DNA of 64,000 nt from Leptodontidium sp. MPI-SDFR-AT-0119 (Eukaryota; Ascomycota; Leotiomycetes; Helotiales; Leptodontidiaceae): positions 806,001 through 870,000 of the forward strand of contig JAHLEZ010000001.1 in NCBI GenBank assembly GCA_020726505.1, read 5' to 3'. The translations under genes were made by a program, and so were the position numbers. Shown one piece after another: positions 22,588 through 36,119 of this stretch; position 1 is the first letter of the stretch, and every line of letters begins with the position of its first letter. Under the pieces are notes generated by a model, which saw only the letters and a program-made list of their open reading frames with translations, was not told where the DNA came from and did no database searches.

Positions 22588-24816
22588 TCAGAACAATCCC
22601 GGCGTCGCGACGACCTCACCATGTACCCGAACGCGATACAAACAGGTGTAATCGACGCTTCCATCACCCCAATTGTTCTTACTGCGAACAATAACCTTGT
22701 TAGTGTGTGCTCCAAGAGCCTTCATGTTCAACTGTACAGGGAAACCTTGAACGTTCTCGGGCGTCTCGAGATCGTAGGTCCAGGTGGCGATCCGAACGAA
22801 TCCGTCGGCACGAAGTGGCTCGACTGCGTCGTCTGTGAAGATGTTGTTTGACATCTTCGCGACCGCATGGTAGAGTTCGGGATCGGGGATGTGAGCAAGG
22901 AGCTCCATCTCTCTGGGCGCAGCACCGGGTTCAAGAGAAGCGGTGGGCGCGATGTGCTCAATGACGACCTGGTCAGGGTAGATACTGCTTCCCATGATGA
23001 CTGCCAAGCTGGGGCCAAATCCATCGGCATCCTGGGAAGGAGAACACCAACAATCGCCATGTTCATCCCACTTCATCAGTGCAGTGTCGGGGGAGTTGGG
23101 GACGGGAATTGAATTGCCAATCAACCAGCGCATGGTCCTCTTAAAAATCCATACATCCATGCTGGGGAAGACATACTGTGGCGATGTGTAGTGAGCATCG
23201 ACGATGGCACCAGTTCCCTTGGAGAGGTAATTGACGCGGGTAAGGCCATAATTGAGATTGCTCTTGAGGTTGGCAGCTGCCAAAGCGTCAAGCTGGCCGC
23301 TGGGGATGAACTTCTCGATGACCTCATAGGCGATGGCTTTCGATTCATCCTTGAAGTCATGTTGAAGTTTGGTGATCCGTTGAGTAGCGTGGTCGAGCTT
23401 CTTCTTCATGTCGGCCATTTCAGATCTGACCTCCAATCTGTTTTCCTCCCAGCTTTGACGGATGAGTTGCAAGATTTCGGTCTTTGGAATGATGTGGTTT
23501 TGCTCTAGAAGATGTGGAAACTTGCGAACGATATCTTGGTCGTTGAGTTCTCCCAACTGAGCTTTATTACTCTTGATATACTTGTCCCAAAGCTTCTGAG
23601 TCTGCTTCTCAAGATCCTTGAGGTCCTTGATGCCACCAGACGAGACCTTACCAGAGTCAACTGGGCCGTGAGAAAAGATATCCTCTTCGCGGATCTTGTC
23701 CCGTAAAGCTTGCCAGAAGTTGTCGGGGATGACAATGTTGCCGTACTTGTCCTTCTTGACGACGAGGGATTCAGGAAGCATGTCTTGGATGGTCTTCAAC
23801 GCGCGGGGATCGAGATCTGAGAGGCGAGACGAGAGGTGGGAAACCTTGTACTCAAGATCATTTAGACGGCGGTTGATGGATTGAACATCGGTTGGGTTCA
23901 GCATTTCTGCGGGGCTTCTGATGATTTGTGGCAAAGAATCCAAGAAGTTGCCGGAGATTGCAGCAGAAGCAAGTTGCGAGATGGCATAGAGGGCCAAAAC
24001 GGACAGAAGCAACGGAAGGCCACCCCTTCGCCAGCTGGTTAGTAAGACTTTGCGTTTCTGAGAAAGGAGACCCACTTGATAATGTACTTCAATGTAGGAG
24101 CCAGGAATGGATACCAGATATAACCCAAGAAGAAATCCCAGAAGGCATTTCGGAGAAGTTTCAGATACTCGAAGATGCTCTCGATGATATACAAGGGCGA
24201 GTTAGCATCTCTGGCGGGAGCAATGGGTCCTCGGCGAGTGTTTCTGGCCATCTCTGCCATTCTACGGCGCTCCGCCCGGTCATTGAGATCATCCAAGTAC
24301 TGCGGTGGGGTATCTGACTCGTCTTCAGAGTTTGGCTCAGGCAGCTCTGGGATATTTCCAAGCTCCTCGCCCTCTGAAATAGGCGAAGACTCAATGCCAG
24401 CTCTTTGGAAGATTCCACTTTCGTCCGCGAAACTTCTCTCTGAAGCATTTGGAGTTGGAGAGCGTCGTTGAGTGCGACTATTATCTGCGTGGGCTGTTAG
24501 AAATAATCCATGAACAGCGAAATTCAGACCTACTGCTTGGGGCTCTGGGAGGGGGAAGGGAGACTGGGTTCAGCTCGGCTTCCAAGACCTCATTGAAACC
24601 ACGAGAAACGGGTGGAGCATCTGCTGCAGGTGGGGGAATTGTGTTTGAGCCATAGGCCGTACTTTGTCTAGCACCAACTGCTGGAAGCGCATTGGAAGGC
24701 CGACGGTTGGATGCACGTCTTGGAGTAGCTGGGATATCGGAGGTAGAGATGGCTGGCGAAGCTCCCCGGCTACTGGCTTGCCTGCTAGCACCGCGAGTCG
24801 ATCTGCGAGTTGACAT
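22588..24816 (-). CDS. SUN domain protein (Sad1/UNC-84 family), nuclear envelope
   Basis: Three exons (24816-24534, 24484-24076, 24025-22588) give 709 aa. Introns are 49 and 50 bp; each has an alternative AG 9 nt upstream (40 or 41 bp), so each acceptor is uncertain by three codons. The N-terminal ~230 residues are Ser/Arg/Pro-rich and nucleoplasmic in type (MSTRRSTRGASRQASSRGAS). A membrane segment follows at ~232-252 (GGLPLLLSVLALYAISQLA), then a coiled-coil-rich stretch (SINRRLNDLEYKVSHLSSRL). The SUN domain occupies ~485-705, with VVIEHIAPTASLEPGAAPRE and KVIVRSKNNWGDGSVDYTCL. SUN proteins span the inner nuclear membrane and bind KASH partners, linking chromatin or the spindle pole body to the cytoskeleton. 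The gene is divergent from the UDP-glucose epimerase gene. Confidence 0.92.
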
Positions 24817-26416
24817 TGTGTGAGTTGAAAGTGGCTGTGACCGATAGAATCGGCAGTTTCGGGAGTTTGTGATCGGTTCGTTGATCTGGGAGTATTGTGA
24901 GAGTCCGTCGTCTGATGCTTCACTCTGGCGAGCTGAATCGATTTCTGGAATGCAAGGTCAGTTGAATGTTCTGTATGTGTGCGGAAAAGACTAACGCAGT
25001 GAAGTGAATCGGGCTGGTAGGTATTCTTCTCGAATTGAGTGGTGGAGGGACATTGAGATTTGATTTTCAATGAAGATGTACAATTGTGCAGGAGGAAAAG
25101 GAAAAGAAAAGAATCAGAGAAATAGCTCGACGGTGTAGGCAGGAATCGCTTGCCATTGCAAATTTAGCGAGGTTGACTTACTATTGTGTTGCAACTATTC
25201 GCAGTTCTTCCTATTGTCGGGTATTCCACAATAGGAGTGCCAGATCCCCCCCACTTGTTCTAGCCACCACAACGATGCTGTCGCAGAAAAACGCGTTCCA
25301 ATTGATAGCCCGTTCAATTATGCCAATTCTAATATCATCGAGAGGTCGTGGGCGGGCGTGGGTGGTTGAGGGTGTAGTCTGGCGCAAGTTGAGAAGTAGG
25401 AGCCCGAGGACGATGCACGACAAAGGACGAACAATGGGAGGCCATTTATTGCGATAGAAAGGCTGCTCCCGGAGTAGCAACCACGGCAAATTCCTCAAAG
25501 GCCAGCACAATGGGGGGCAGGTACTGTATTGTGCAGGAGTGTGGTGGTCATGGTGAGGGAGAGAGTTGGCCGAATGAGGTTGTTTTCATTCCTGGGCCGG
25601 AAGCAATCAAGAAGCAGACTGACCAGAGCTTCCTTGGACGCGACGTTACCGAAGCCAGTTCTCCGTTTCCCTGCAAGCGTGTTCTCGAAGACCGGGGCGG
25701 GCTCGGGCTGCTTGGGCTTGGTGTGGTGGAGTTGAGTGCAGGTGGCTGGTGACAAGCTGTGGCTCGTGACTGTGGCTGTGGCTGTGGCAGACCGATAAGC
25801 TGGAGGCGGTGAGTGCTATCTTTCTTGTTTCGATTGGGTGGTCGGTGCCTGATCCAAATCCACAACCCTTCCCTTTGGCTCGCTCGAGTGCTGCACTCAA
25901 TTTTGACTTGGCTTCAATTCCATTGCTGTGATCCAGGAACCTGATGTTACCTGACCTGAGATAGTACGGTAAGATAAAATAAACAAGTTGGTGGCTACAG
26001 CCATCCATCATGTCCTACTCTCTCGGCGGGCTTTTTCTTCCCCTTCCAATCTTTTCAATTCCGCTTTCCCGCCTGTGACACGATGTGGTGTGATGCGATT
26101 TGATGCCACCGCAGACGCAGAGCAGCAAGCCCACCCACCCGCTTTCAGGTTGATTAGATGTTGGATGCTGGGCACGATATTTAACAGGAGATGGTGGACC
26201 ATCACCTGGTAGGTTGGACCCTTGAAGGGCGTGGTCGCCGCATTGCATTGCATCGTATTGAGGTCCCATCTCTTCAAATCTGTGCCTGCCCTGCCCACTC
26301 ACTGCCCACTTAAAGGTGTTTCGATACCCCGCTGTCGCAGCCTTCTGCTGCTCGCAACTCACTTTACTCTCTTTACTTCACACCTCATTGCATCCATCCA
26401 TCCCACCACAGAAACC
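24817..26416. promoter_or_regulatory. Divergent promoter interval between SUN gene and UDP-glucose epimerase gene
   Basis: 1.6 kb between two start codons on opposite strands. It must contain both promoters. I see no coding gene, only unrelated short frames and a CT-rich stretch ahead of the epimerase ATG (26310-26416). Confidence 0.5.
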
Positions 26417-27818
<1,402 letters not shown>

Positions 27819-28022
27819 GGTGCTGGTTTACCGTTCTAGCAAGAGTAAAAAAATTGCATATAGACTCAAAATAGATTCGTTAAAATATTCCCAGTGGTGT
27901 TGTAATGCAACGGAGAAGCAGTATAGTATTTTTTCTACAGAAAATAATACTTTCGATAAGCGTGAGCCACCAAAACCAAAGCATTGCATACTACCCTCCC
28001 CATCTAACTACCCATCTACTCC

Positions 28023-29341
28023 CTATGGCTTAAGTAATAACTTCCCCGTAGTTTTCCTGCCCTCCAAATCCGTATGCGCTCTCGCGATATCAGCTAGAGG
28101 ATACGTCTCGTGAACCCTAACATTCAACTTATCCTTGATGATGAAATCAAAGAGCTCAGCTGAGTACCTCTCGAACTCCTCTCGTGTGTAGATGTAATTG
28201 AAGAGTGTCGGTCTGAGGACCTTGATGTTCTTTCCTGCGAGTTTGGAGATTGCGAGGGGTGGTACAGCTCCGGACTGTTTGCTGCACTTAGCATGAAACT
28301 CTAAAAAGAAAAGAAAGGAGAAGATGATGTATGTAAACAAACGAGAAGAAGAAGAGCAAACTTACTGAATTCCCATACGAAACAACCGTCCCCTTCCTAG
28401 CCACAATCTCCAAATCATTCTCAAACTGATCCTTACCCGTGCTATCAAACACAACATTAACCCCCACCCCACCAGTAATCTCCTTAATCTTCCCAACAAG
28501 ATCACTTTCCTCTTTATAATTCACCATAAACTCCGCCCCATTCACCTTCGCAAGCTCAATCTTCTCACTCGTACTCGCCGTCCCAATAACCCTCGCACCA
28601 ACAACTCTCAGCAGCTGACAGAGCCACAACCCCACACCCCCCGCCGCAGCATGCACGAGCACCCAGTCGCCCTTCTTGACCTCGTACGCCTCGCGGATGA
28701 GCGTCAGGGCCGTGAGACCCTGCAGGATCGAGGCGGCTGCCACGCCGGGCTCGAGGGCCGAGGGGATAACGTGGGTTTTGGCAGCGGGCGCCGCGGCGTA
28801 TTCGGCGTAGGCGCTGGTCCCGAGCCAGACTACGCGGTCGCCGACTTGGAGGTTGAGGAGGTCGCCGCTGGGTCCGAGGGCGACGATGGTGCCTTCTGCT
28901 TCGCGGCCGAGGATCTCGGGTTTGGGTGCTGGGTAGAGACCTGTGCGGAAGTAGCTAGATGTCCATGTCGGCATCAGCATTTGTGTAGTACTTGGCCCAT
29001 TGGCTTCTTTTTTTGAAGGGTGCGAATGTGGATGAGAGGGCAGAGGGAGATGGATGAGTAGATGTATAAGTAGAAAAGGGACAGACATACGTATCGATGT
29101 AGTTCACCCCAATAAAGTCATTCTTGACAAGCACCTCTCCCGCCTTGGGAGTAGGAACCGGTAGATCAGTCTTATACTGCAAGACCTCCACGCCGCCCGT
29201 CTTCTCGACCAAAACACCCTTCATCGTCTTGGGGAGTGAAGTCGCCATCGTGCGTGTGAATTGGTTGTTTAGCTGTGCAAGACGTGTCGTGGGTTGGAAT
29301 CTGGATGTCAGGAGTCGGGTGGTGGTATATCGTGCAGACAT
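28023..29341 (-). CDS. NADPH:quinone oxidoreductase, zeta-crystallin-like MDR
   Basis: Three exons (29341-29091, 28954-28366, 28274-28023; introns 136 and 91 bp) encode 363 aa. The N-terminus MSARYTTTRLLTSRFQPTTR is basic and Ser/Thr-rich, like a mitochondrial presequence; an internal ATG (MATSLPKTMKG) could give a cytosolic form. The GroES-like part starts at MKGVLVEKTGGVEVLQYK. The Rossmann part has the NADPH motif HAAAGGVGLWLCQLL, and there are no zinc-ligand cysteines, typical for quinone reductases of the zeta-crystallin (yeast Zta1) group. Such enzymes reduce quinones or reactive enones with NADPH. The gene lies tail-to-tail with the epimerase gene, about 200 bp apart. Confidence 0.92.
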
Positions 29342-30602
29342 GCGAGTTGCAATGGAAGGCTGAAGCTTGACTTCGAGGGGATACTTGTAATTGAACGAAG
29401 GCTTTAAAACAATTGCAACTTGAGGGAGGTCAATTGATGTTCCTTTAGTGAACTTGTAGTACGAAAGGCGTGTAATACTAAAGGCGTGATCGGAGAAGGT
29501 TAATTGATTGCTTAGTAAGCTTCGGAGATGTGTAACTCTCCACAAGCTACCAACTTAGGTACGGACGGTACTTTGGATAGAAGGAAGAGGTTTAGGGAAG
29601 AGAAGAGTGTCCCACCACTTTTGATATGTGACGTGCTTTCCGTGTGTTTTCCGTCTCTTTCTGCCATACATTTGACCCCTCATTGCCGACCCCGCAGCCG
29701 ATGATGGACAGGGATGACAAATGAGGAAATATTCCCGGATCCCACTTTTCCCCTGGCCCCCCCCCTTTATCGCTCGCTCGCTTAGCTTGCGAGGTGAGTG
29801 GTGTTTTGGTCATGTCATGGCTGACGAATGGCTCTAAAGATCGGAAATCTTCCTAATTATTTTCCCCTTTTCATCTTGTCTTCGGAAAGCTAGCTTTATT
29901 GGGTTGGAGAAATTGATTTGGCACCGATTTACGAAGTCACTGCTCCTTTTGTCACTCTCCCTAAGGTAGTAGGTATGTGGTGTGACTGAAAGCCGATTTC
30001 GCAGCGAGGAAGCTCTTTTTATTTACTTACTGCTGGCATGCTTCTTATCTTTTGCCATTCTGCACATTAACGTGGCGCCGTTCGAGTTTCTTTCTAATTA
30101 TCTCACCCAGTTTTGGACCATTTTCTCAAGAGGATATGGCTTCTTTCCAAAGGCTGTATTTGTCTTCGGTAGCCTCGTCCTGATTCGCAACAGGCATGTC
30201 TTTTCTCGGCAGTCAAAAGATATCAACTTTAGGTTGACAAATTATATTTACTCGACAAGGTAGGGGAGTGTTCGTCCCACAAGGCGTACCTTTTGTGACT
30301 CAGGATTTCGTTAAATTGGCACTTGGCTGGCTATGAATTCACAGGGTTTGTTTGGAAAGTCCCTTCATTATTCATTTATATTTCAGCCATGAATATGAAG
30401 CTCGTTTTGGCCAATTGACATAAAATTGTAGCAGCAATTGCTTCACAAGCAAAAGGATAAAAGTGGGACTGGTCTTGGTCTCTAGCCCCCCGGTTCTGCC
30501 ACCAGCTGTTGTCACTTTTGACACCACTTTAATCACATCCAATTTTGTAAACGACATCTTCTTCGGAATACTATCATTTCACTCCTACATGGATCTTCTA
30601 CG
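29342..30602. other. Intergenic region, divergent promoters
   Basis: 1.26 kb between the start codons of the quinone reductase (minus) and the Zn2Cys6-like protein (plus). Short frames only. A C-rich run lies at about 29755-29766. No motif can be named. Confidence 0.45.
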
Positions 30603-31664
30603 ATGGCAACTCTACAATTCCCACCTCGGCAATGCTTAACTTGCGCCACGAACGGTGCGGCTTGTGATGGTGGATTTCCGGTGTGTATGTTATCCACCTC
30701 TCTGATAGGCTCATATTGCAAAAAATATACTCGTGGTTGTCGTAAGCCTAAGATTGAAGTGCAGGTTCCGTGGGACAAGACACCGTCACTTCCCTCGGGT
30801 GCAGATCTTCAAGTACCATCTCCCACGGATGACGTGTCTTTCACAGAGGAGTACATTAAATCCGAACACAAAGATCTAATCGACGTCATTACGAGTATCT
30901 ACGAGATGTTGAAATCCATGGCATACATCTCAGCTTTAGACATCAAATACCCTCCCCACCGCAATCTACCCATGGCTCAACTGGCAGCTATCGGGCTGGA
31001 ACCGGAAGCTCGTGCACTACTTAGACACATCCCATATCTAGACGTCGATCACGACAATGAGATAGAGATATCCAAAGACACGAATGCGTACAGCTACTTG
31101 AGCGACGTGAATGAAGCTCGCGAGGTTCTCTGGGAAGGTGGGAACGATTTGGCGCCATGGGCCATCCGACTCTCGCACTGTCCAGCGTATCCAGGATATC
31201 ACGGCCAGACAATTATCTATGATGTGAAAACGAAGCGTATTACGGAGTGGCCGCATAATGAGCAAGGGTACACGAATACTTATCTTGATCTACCTTCATC
31301 AACTCCCGAAGAGGTTTTTGGACGCTGGATTGGGTTCCTGAGAGATCTCAAGGAAATACCTTGGCGTGAGGGAGATGAGAGGTCTATCAAATCTGAACCT
31401 CCTGCACCTCCGTATGGATATTTGGACTATGTTGGTAATGGATATGTCATCCCGGAAGTCTCGGTGGCTGGTTCTAATGTTGTGAATGAGGAATATAAAA
31501 AGCTGTTTCGGGATTATGGATGGCCGGATGCATTTAAGATTGAAGAGTTTATGAAGATGCGGAGAAAGATTTATGGTTCGAGGGAGTCTGAATCAGAATG
31601 TAGTAGCGACTCTGACTGGGATTTGAGTCAATTGGATGAAGGGATGAACACCCTCCAACCCTAG
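30603..31664 (+). CDS. Zn2Cys6-type DNA-binding protein with split zinc cluster
   Basis: The frame from the ATG at 30603 is open for 353 codons. At the N-terminus Cys11-x2-Cys14-x6-Cys21-x6-Cys28 is a perfect first half of a fungal Zn2Cys6 cluster (CLTCATNGAACDGGFPVC). The second half, C-KKYTRG-C, follows after ten residues instead of the usual two. The extra 24 nt (30685-30708) begin GTATGT and end ATAG. Removing them in frame gives CSYCKKYTRGC, an exact canonical cluster. Either this is an ultrashort intron or an eight-codon insertion that would disturb zinc binding. The rest is acidic (IKSEHKDLIDVITSIYEMLK; Ser/Asp-rich tail ESECSSDSDWD) with no recognised fungal-trans domain. Likely a small regulator or a regulator-derived protein. 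Confidence 0.7.
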   Translation: MATLQFPPRQCLTCATNGAACDGGFPVCMLSTSLIGSYCKKYTRGCRKPKIEVQVPWDKTPSLPSGADLQVPSPTDDVSFTEEYIKSEHKDLIDVITSIYEMLKSMAYISALDIKYPPHRNLPMAQLAAIGLEPEARALLRHIPYLDVDHDNEIEISKDTNAYSYLSDVNEAREVLWEGGNDLAPWAIRLSHCPAYPGYHGQTIIYDVKTKRITEWPHNEQGYTNTYLDLPSSTPEEVFGRWIGFLRDLKEIPWREGDERSIKSEPPAPPYGYLDYVGNGYVIPEVSVAGSNVVNEEYKKLFRDYGWPDAFKIEEFMKMRRKIYGSRESESECSSDSDWDLSQLDEGMNTLQP

Positions 31665-34244
31665 AGGACCCTTCAAATTTTCGATCTTCGATTTGTAGAC
31701 CTGGGAAGGACTCCGAAGGAGGCAAAGGGCATGGATTTACATCTAGGTGATGGTAGTCTATGTGGCTAGTGTCAAAACAGAAGGATCAAAACCTTGCTAC
31801 CCAAACCAGGTTTGCCACGTTTTAATGCTGAAAAGTCTTTATGAACGCTCACTTCAATGCCTGGAAATCATCATCCTCCGCCGTGCTTGCTTTTTACTCA
31901 CTATTGAAGCTATAGACAAAGTCTCATCTGACACATGACAATCCTCGATTCCCTAAGATCAAACACAACAACTTGAGTCGTCCACTCATCCATCACCTTC
32001 TTTCCCCAGATATTCTACTCACCACAATCTTCCCTTACATTCACCCCATGATCTTTGACCACAATACATACACTAATAAGCAAATTCCCATTACTCTCCT
32101 TATCCCCTCCTTCAAAGTCAAGCAGTCAAGCATTCTCCTCTCTAATCTACCTTCCCCTTGACCCCAAGCCAGCTAACTAACATGTCCCCACCAGGATTTT
32201 ACGAAAAGTTGGACTGGGGCACTATTAAGGGGAGGAAGATCCATTCAGGACGTTTGAGTTCGAATTGTTTCTTTGGCTTTGGGGACTTGGGATTCGGCGG
32301 TTTGAGTACGAGGAACAGGGTTTCGGTTTCAGCTTCAGTTTTGAGGGAACGGAAAAGTTTGATTTGTGAGTTATTATTCGCTGGGAAGAGCTTGGCTGCT
32401 TGATTATGAACCTTTTATTTTTCATTTTACTTCTGAGAATTTTGAATTTTCTTCGTGAAATATATAAATTTCTCAGTTGATAAGTAGTTCTTGGGACGAC
32501 ATTGGAAGAGCGCATGTAGCCTTGAGCCTTCAAGGGTATTTTTGATGTTCCAAGAACTGTACATGACTTTTACTCAAATATATGCGTGGCAATCTCCCTA
32601 CGTAATACATGCCCTGAAAGCTTTGAGCTTGAAGTGAAAAAGGAGGGGTCTAGGGCTCGCCACCAAGATGTCAAGACTCGTTTCCACAAAGAAACCCTCC
32701 TCTAGAACCTTAACATTACTTAATAGTGTTATCAAAAGAAGACGAAACCTATAACCAAAGAGACCTAGGTATAAGCAAGGAAGGGGAAACAGGGGGAGAA
32801 CTCATGGTCAAGCCGCAGACACAAGTGTAAGGTAAGGGGAGGGGGGTACTCACATTGCTATCAATCTTCCGTATCCTAAGCTCCCAAGTCAGCGAATCAA
32901 CCAGTCTTCCTCCCCTCTCCAGCTCAACACCAGACCTTTCCCCAGATACACATTGCCCCCCACAATCCTTTGCCGAAACACACATTTCAACAACATTTTT
33001 TATCAGAACTCACAACGACCCCATATTCCCCAGTCAACCACGCACGCAGGACCCATCCAAACCCTGCTTGCTAATGATAAATGTTAATCCCACAGCCAAA
33101 CAAAGTGACCTAGAAGTCCATCATCACCGCGCTCCCAGCCGGGTGCAGCAAGCTCCGGAAGAGGCATCTTGCGGCAATACATGGTTTCGCACACCGGTTA
33201 TTTTCAGGTTTACCTTTACTCGTTGCGGTAAATGTTGTTTGGTTTCTTGCATTTCCCCTCTTCTTTTTTTCCCTAGGAAAGAGAGGAGCAGGCTTCGGTG
33301 GGTGCGAAGTGCAAGCGGAACCGGGTGGGCCAAGTTGCCTCGTGATGATCTGTGAGGATGTTAGTTCTGTGTTGCGCGCGTGGGCTGCGACTTGACCACG
33401 ATGCTGGAATAGATATTTCGAAATGTGTTCGTCTGTTTCGATATATATACGCATGTTCGGGAGGGGTTCGGGTTATTATGGGTGGCGAATGAAGGGCATG
33501 TCGCGCGCGTCTCGAGCCTCGCTTCAATCGAGGTGAATAGTTTGATTCACTTTCAGATATGAACATACGAACCGGGTGGCACCAAATAATTGAATATACA
33601 CCTTCATAGATATTCAATTTCTCTTGGTGTGTTTCATAGCCCGCCTGTCTTTGGTATTTTCGGAGATTTTGAGAAGTGTCCAGCCTAGGCATTGTCTCGA
33701 AGTAGATTGTGTCTAGTCCAGATGAAAATTAGTACAATGTATACTTCTTGCTCTTGCTTATCGCCCCAAGTAAAATATTTTGACGCTTCAGAAAGAAGGG
33801 TATTAATTGTGGTCTGCGATATTGGGTGCTGACTTGCTCTCAATCACAAAGGCATGGAGCAGACTAACATTTTTGCCTCTTCACTTGAAAGACACTTTCA
33901 GTGTATCACCAAAGACGATAATGACAATGCTTGATCATCGAAATTCGTTAGTATATATTTTTTATATCTAATAAGGAACAAGTAGGCTTCTAAGAAGTCA
34001 TGCAAAATCTAAAACTGCCGCCTGGTCCATGTAGGGACGCATAATATACAGAACCCAGAGACCAAGGCGTGCATAAGAAGCAATCGTACCCAAAAGTCCA
34101 AACTCGAACCCCAAGCGCATCAATACACAGCAAACATGAGCAAGTGGTGAATATTCGAATGCTTTACAAGAGCAGGCGTTCCCAAAGCATAGGGTTCAAA
34201 AGCAGCCTCCACATCAATTGAGAGCTTCGAATTGCAAGTGTTTC
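31665..34244. other. Long intergenic region, no convincing gene
   Basis: 2.6 kb downstream of the Zn2Cys6-type gene and of the convergent MFS transporter. One possible micro-ORF begins with a reasonable ATG context at 32179 (MSPPGFYEKLDWGTIKG) and runs ~75 codons to 32403, but nothing supports it beyond being open. Other short frames at 32855-33692 have no protein character. Confidence 0.4.
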
Positions 34245-36119
34245 TTACACATGCTCAAGGTGTGTCGCGTCTGCCTTTTCGTGATTCCCGAGAGAAACAT
34301 CGAAAGCATCGACATGAGTAGTTTTGAACTTGCGGGCTGGAATGCGGCGCTCAAAGAGAAGATCCATCTCAGCAAAAGAGCGTCCCGAAGGCTCGGGCAG
34401 GCGGAAGTAGTGGTAGACGAGCACGATGAAGCAAGTGCCAGCCCAGAAAAAGCCTGCAAAGTTGCCCCAGTCCCATGCCGTTGGATTTATCATATATGGA
34501 GTGAGTACATTGACGACAATGGCGGCGATATTGTATGCGACACGAGACAAGGCGACAGTCTTAACCTGCAGTCGACGAGTTGACATTTCTGCCACGAGCG
34601 AGAAAGCGACCGTACCGACCGAAAACTGGTAGAAAGCGGCCCAAACGAGCATGAGAGACCCAGTAGCGAGCGAGGCAGCATTCCGATGGCTGTCAGGTAC
34701 GAGACCTACAAATCCCAGAGTGAGAAGTGTCAAGAACAGACCAGTGAGGCCAACCAGGAAGAGAGTTCTGCGGCCAACACCCCATGCCATGAAAGTCCAA
34801 ACGACAAATGCACCGACGGTATTCAAGCCATACTGTCCCATGGCAAAGTCGTAAGGAATCTCGCCAGTCAGTCCAGCCTGTTCGAAGAAGTATGTCGAGT
34901 AGTTAGAGAAGGTGTTCCCTGCGAAATTCTGCGAGACGAAAAGCATGCAGACAATCTCGGTTCGTCTCAGATTGACGCCTTTGAAGCAGTCCAAGTAGGT
35001 GGCACCCTCAGTCAACTCCTTCTCGAGCTCGTTTGTATGCCTCATCATGTCGACGGTCTCATGGGCGTCGAAAGTCGGATCTGTCTTTGGCGACGTGAGT
35101 CGAAGTAGCGACTTTCTAGCATCGTCGTATCGTTCTTGTCGTACCAACCACCAGGGTGATTCTGGAGCGCAAAAGATGCCAATGATGAGCGGTGGAAACC
35201 ACATCCACTAGAAACAGTTAGATCATCCATCACGAAATTAGAGGCGGGAGAAGACTCACCTGCAGACCATAGGGAATGCGGTATGCCCATTGGTCGTCTC
35301 GACCGAACATACTCTTGATAACCGCAATGGCTATAAGTTGTCCAATGCCCCAGCAGGAATTTCCCCAGGTCGTAAGGTAGCCTCGAAGAGCCACAGGACA
35401 AACCTCACAAGCATAAGAGATGGCAACTGAAACTTTTGTCAATCATGTGTGCAAGCAATGTTCGAAGGTGGATTTACCTGACATAAAGACCCCAAATGCA
35501 ATACCAGCCAGGCATTCGGCCACAAGCAGAATCTTGACACTAGGTGCAACGAAGAAGATGGTGGTCACAGCACATTGGTAGAACAGGACTCCGAGGAGGA
35601 AGGGGCGGAAGCCGACTTTCTCGACACCGTAGCCAGTGACTGATGGATTGTCAGAAAGGGGAATGACATGGGGAGGAAGATGAGCACGAACGCAGAAGAC
35701 CGATAATCTGACCGCACTGGGCACCATTGGATAGACCAGCCTGCCATCGTGCTGGTACCTGATAGTCTCCATTGGGCTGAAGCTCGCCGTATTTGCGATT
35801 GAAGGGTGGGAATGCATAGAAGTTTCCGATGAGGGCAATGTCATAGCCTTCCATTGCACAACACAGGGAAATAAGTCCCGCCCAGAAAATAGCCTTGGGA
35901 TACAGCTTTATGCCCTGCCACAAACCCATCTTGTGCTCCTTGTCTGTTCCACAAGTTAGTCAGATCCTTTCATTGCACTCACACGTTGCAGTACTCACCA
36001 GTCGCTGAAGCAGCGTTTGCGAACATGCTGCTAACGGCAACATGTTGGCTTCTTTCTCGGACATGCTTCTCATCCCCTAAAGATGTCGCTGGTGATGAAG
36101 TTTCTTCGATAGCGGCCAT
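34245..36119 (-). CDS. MFS sugar transporter, alpha-glucoside/maltose permease type
   Basis: Five exons (36119-35999, 35943-35692, 35639-35478, 35426-35260, 35207-34245; introns 51-55 bp, one with an unusual GTTCGT donor) encode 554 aa. Twelve hydrophobic segments are expected. Family hallmarks include MEGYDIALIGNFYAFPPF after the first helix, the mid-loop PESPWWLVRQERYDDARKSL, and SVGTVAFSLVAEMSTRRLQVK. This set is typical of fungal general alpha-glucoside permeases (MAL/AGT group) of the sugar porter family, which import maltose-type or other glycosides by proton symport at the plasma membrane. The actual substrate cannot be read from sequence. It is the first gene of the putative cluster; its promoter contains a perfect TCCGATGT dyad. 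Confidence 0.93.

Noticed and set aside
23191..23508. 105-codon plus-strand frame
   Set aside because: Antisense shadow of the SUN protein coiled-coil region.
24570..25070. 166-codon minus-strand frame overlapping the SUN gene start
   Set aside because: Its 3' half is the SUN exon 1 read in another frame and the upstream half has no protein character.
33273..33692. 139-codon minus-strand frame in the 31.7-34.2 kb gap
   Set aside because: Arg/Ser/His-rich random-looking text, no start context, no intron signals, no family motif.
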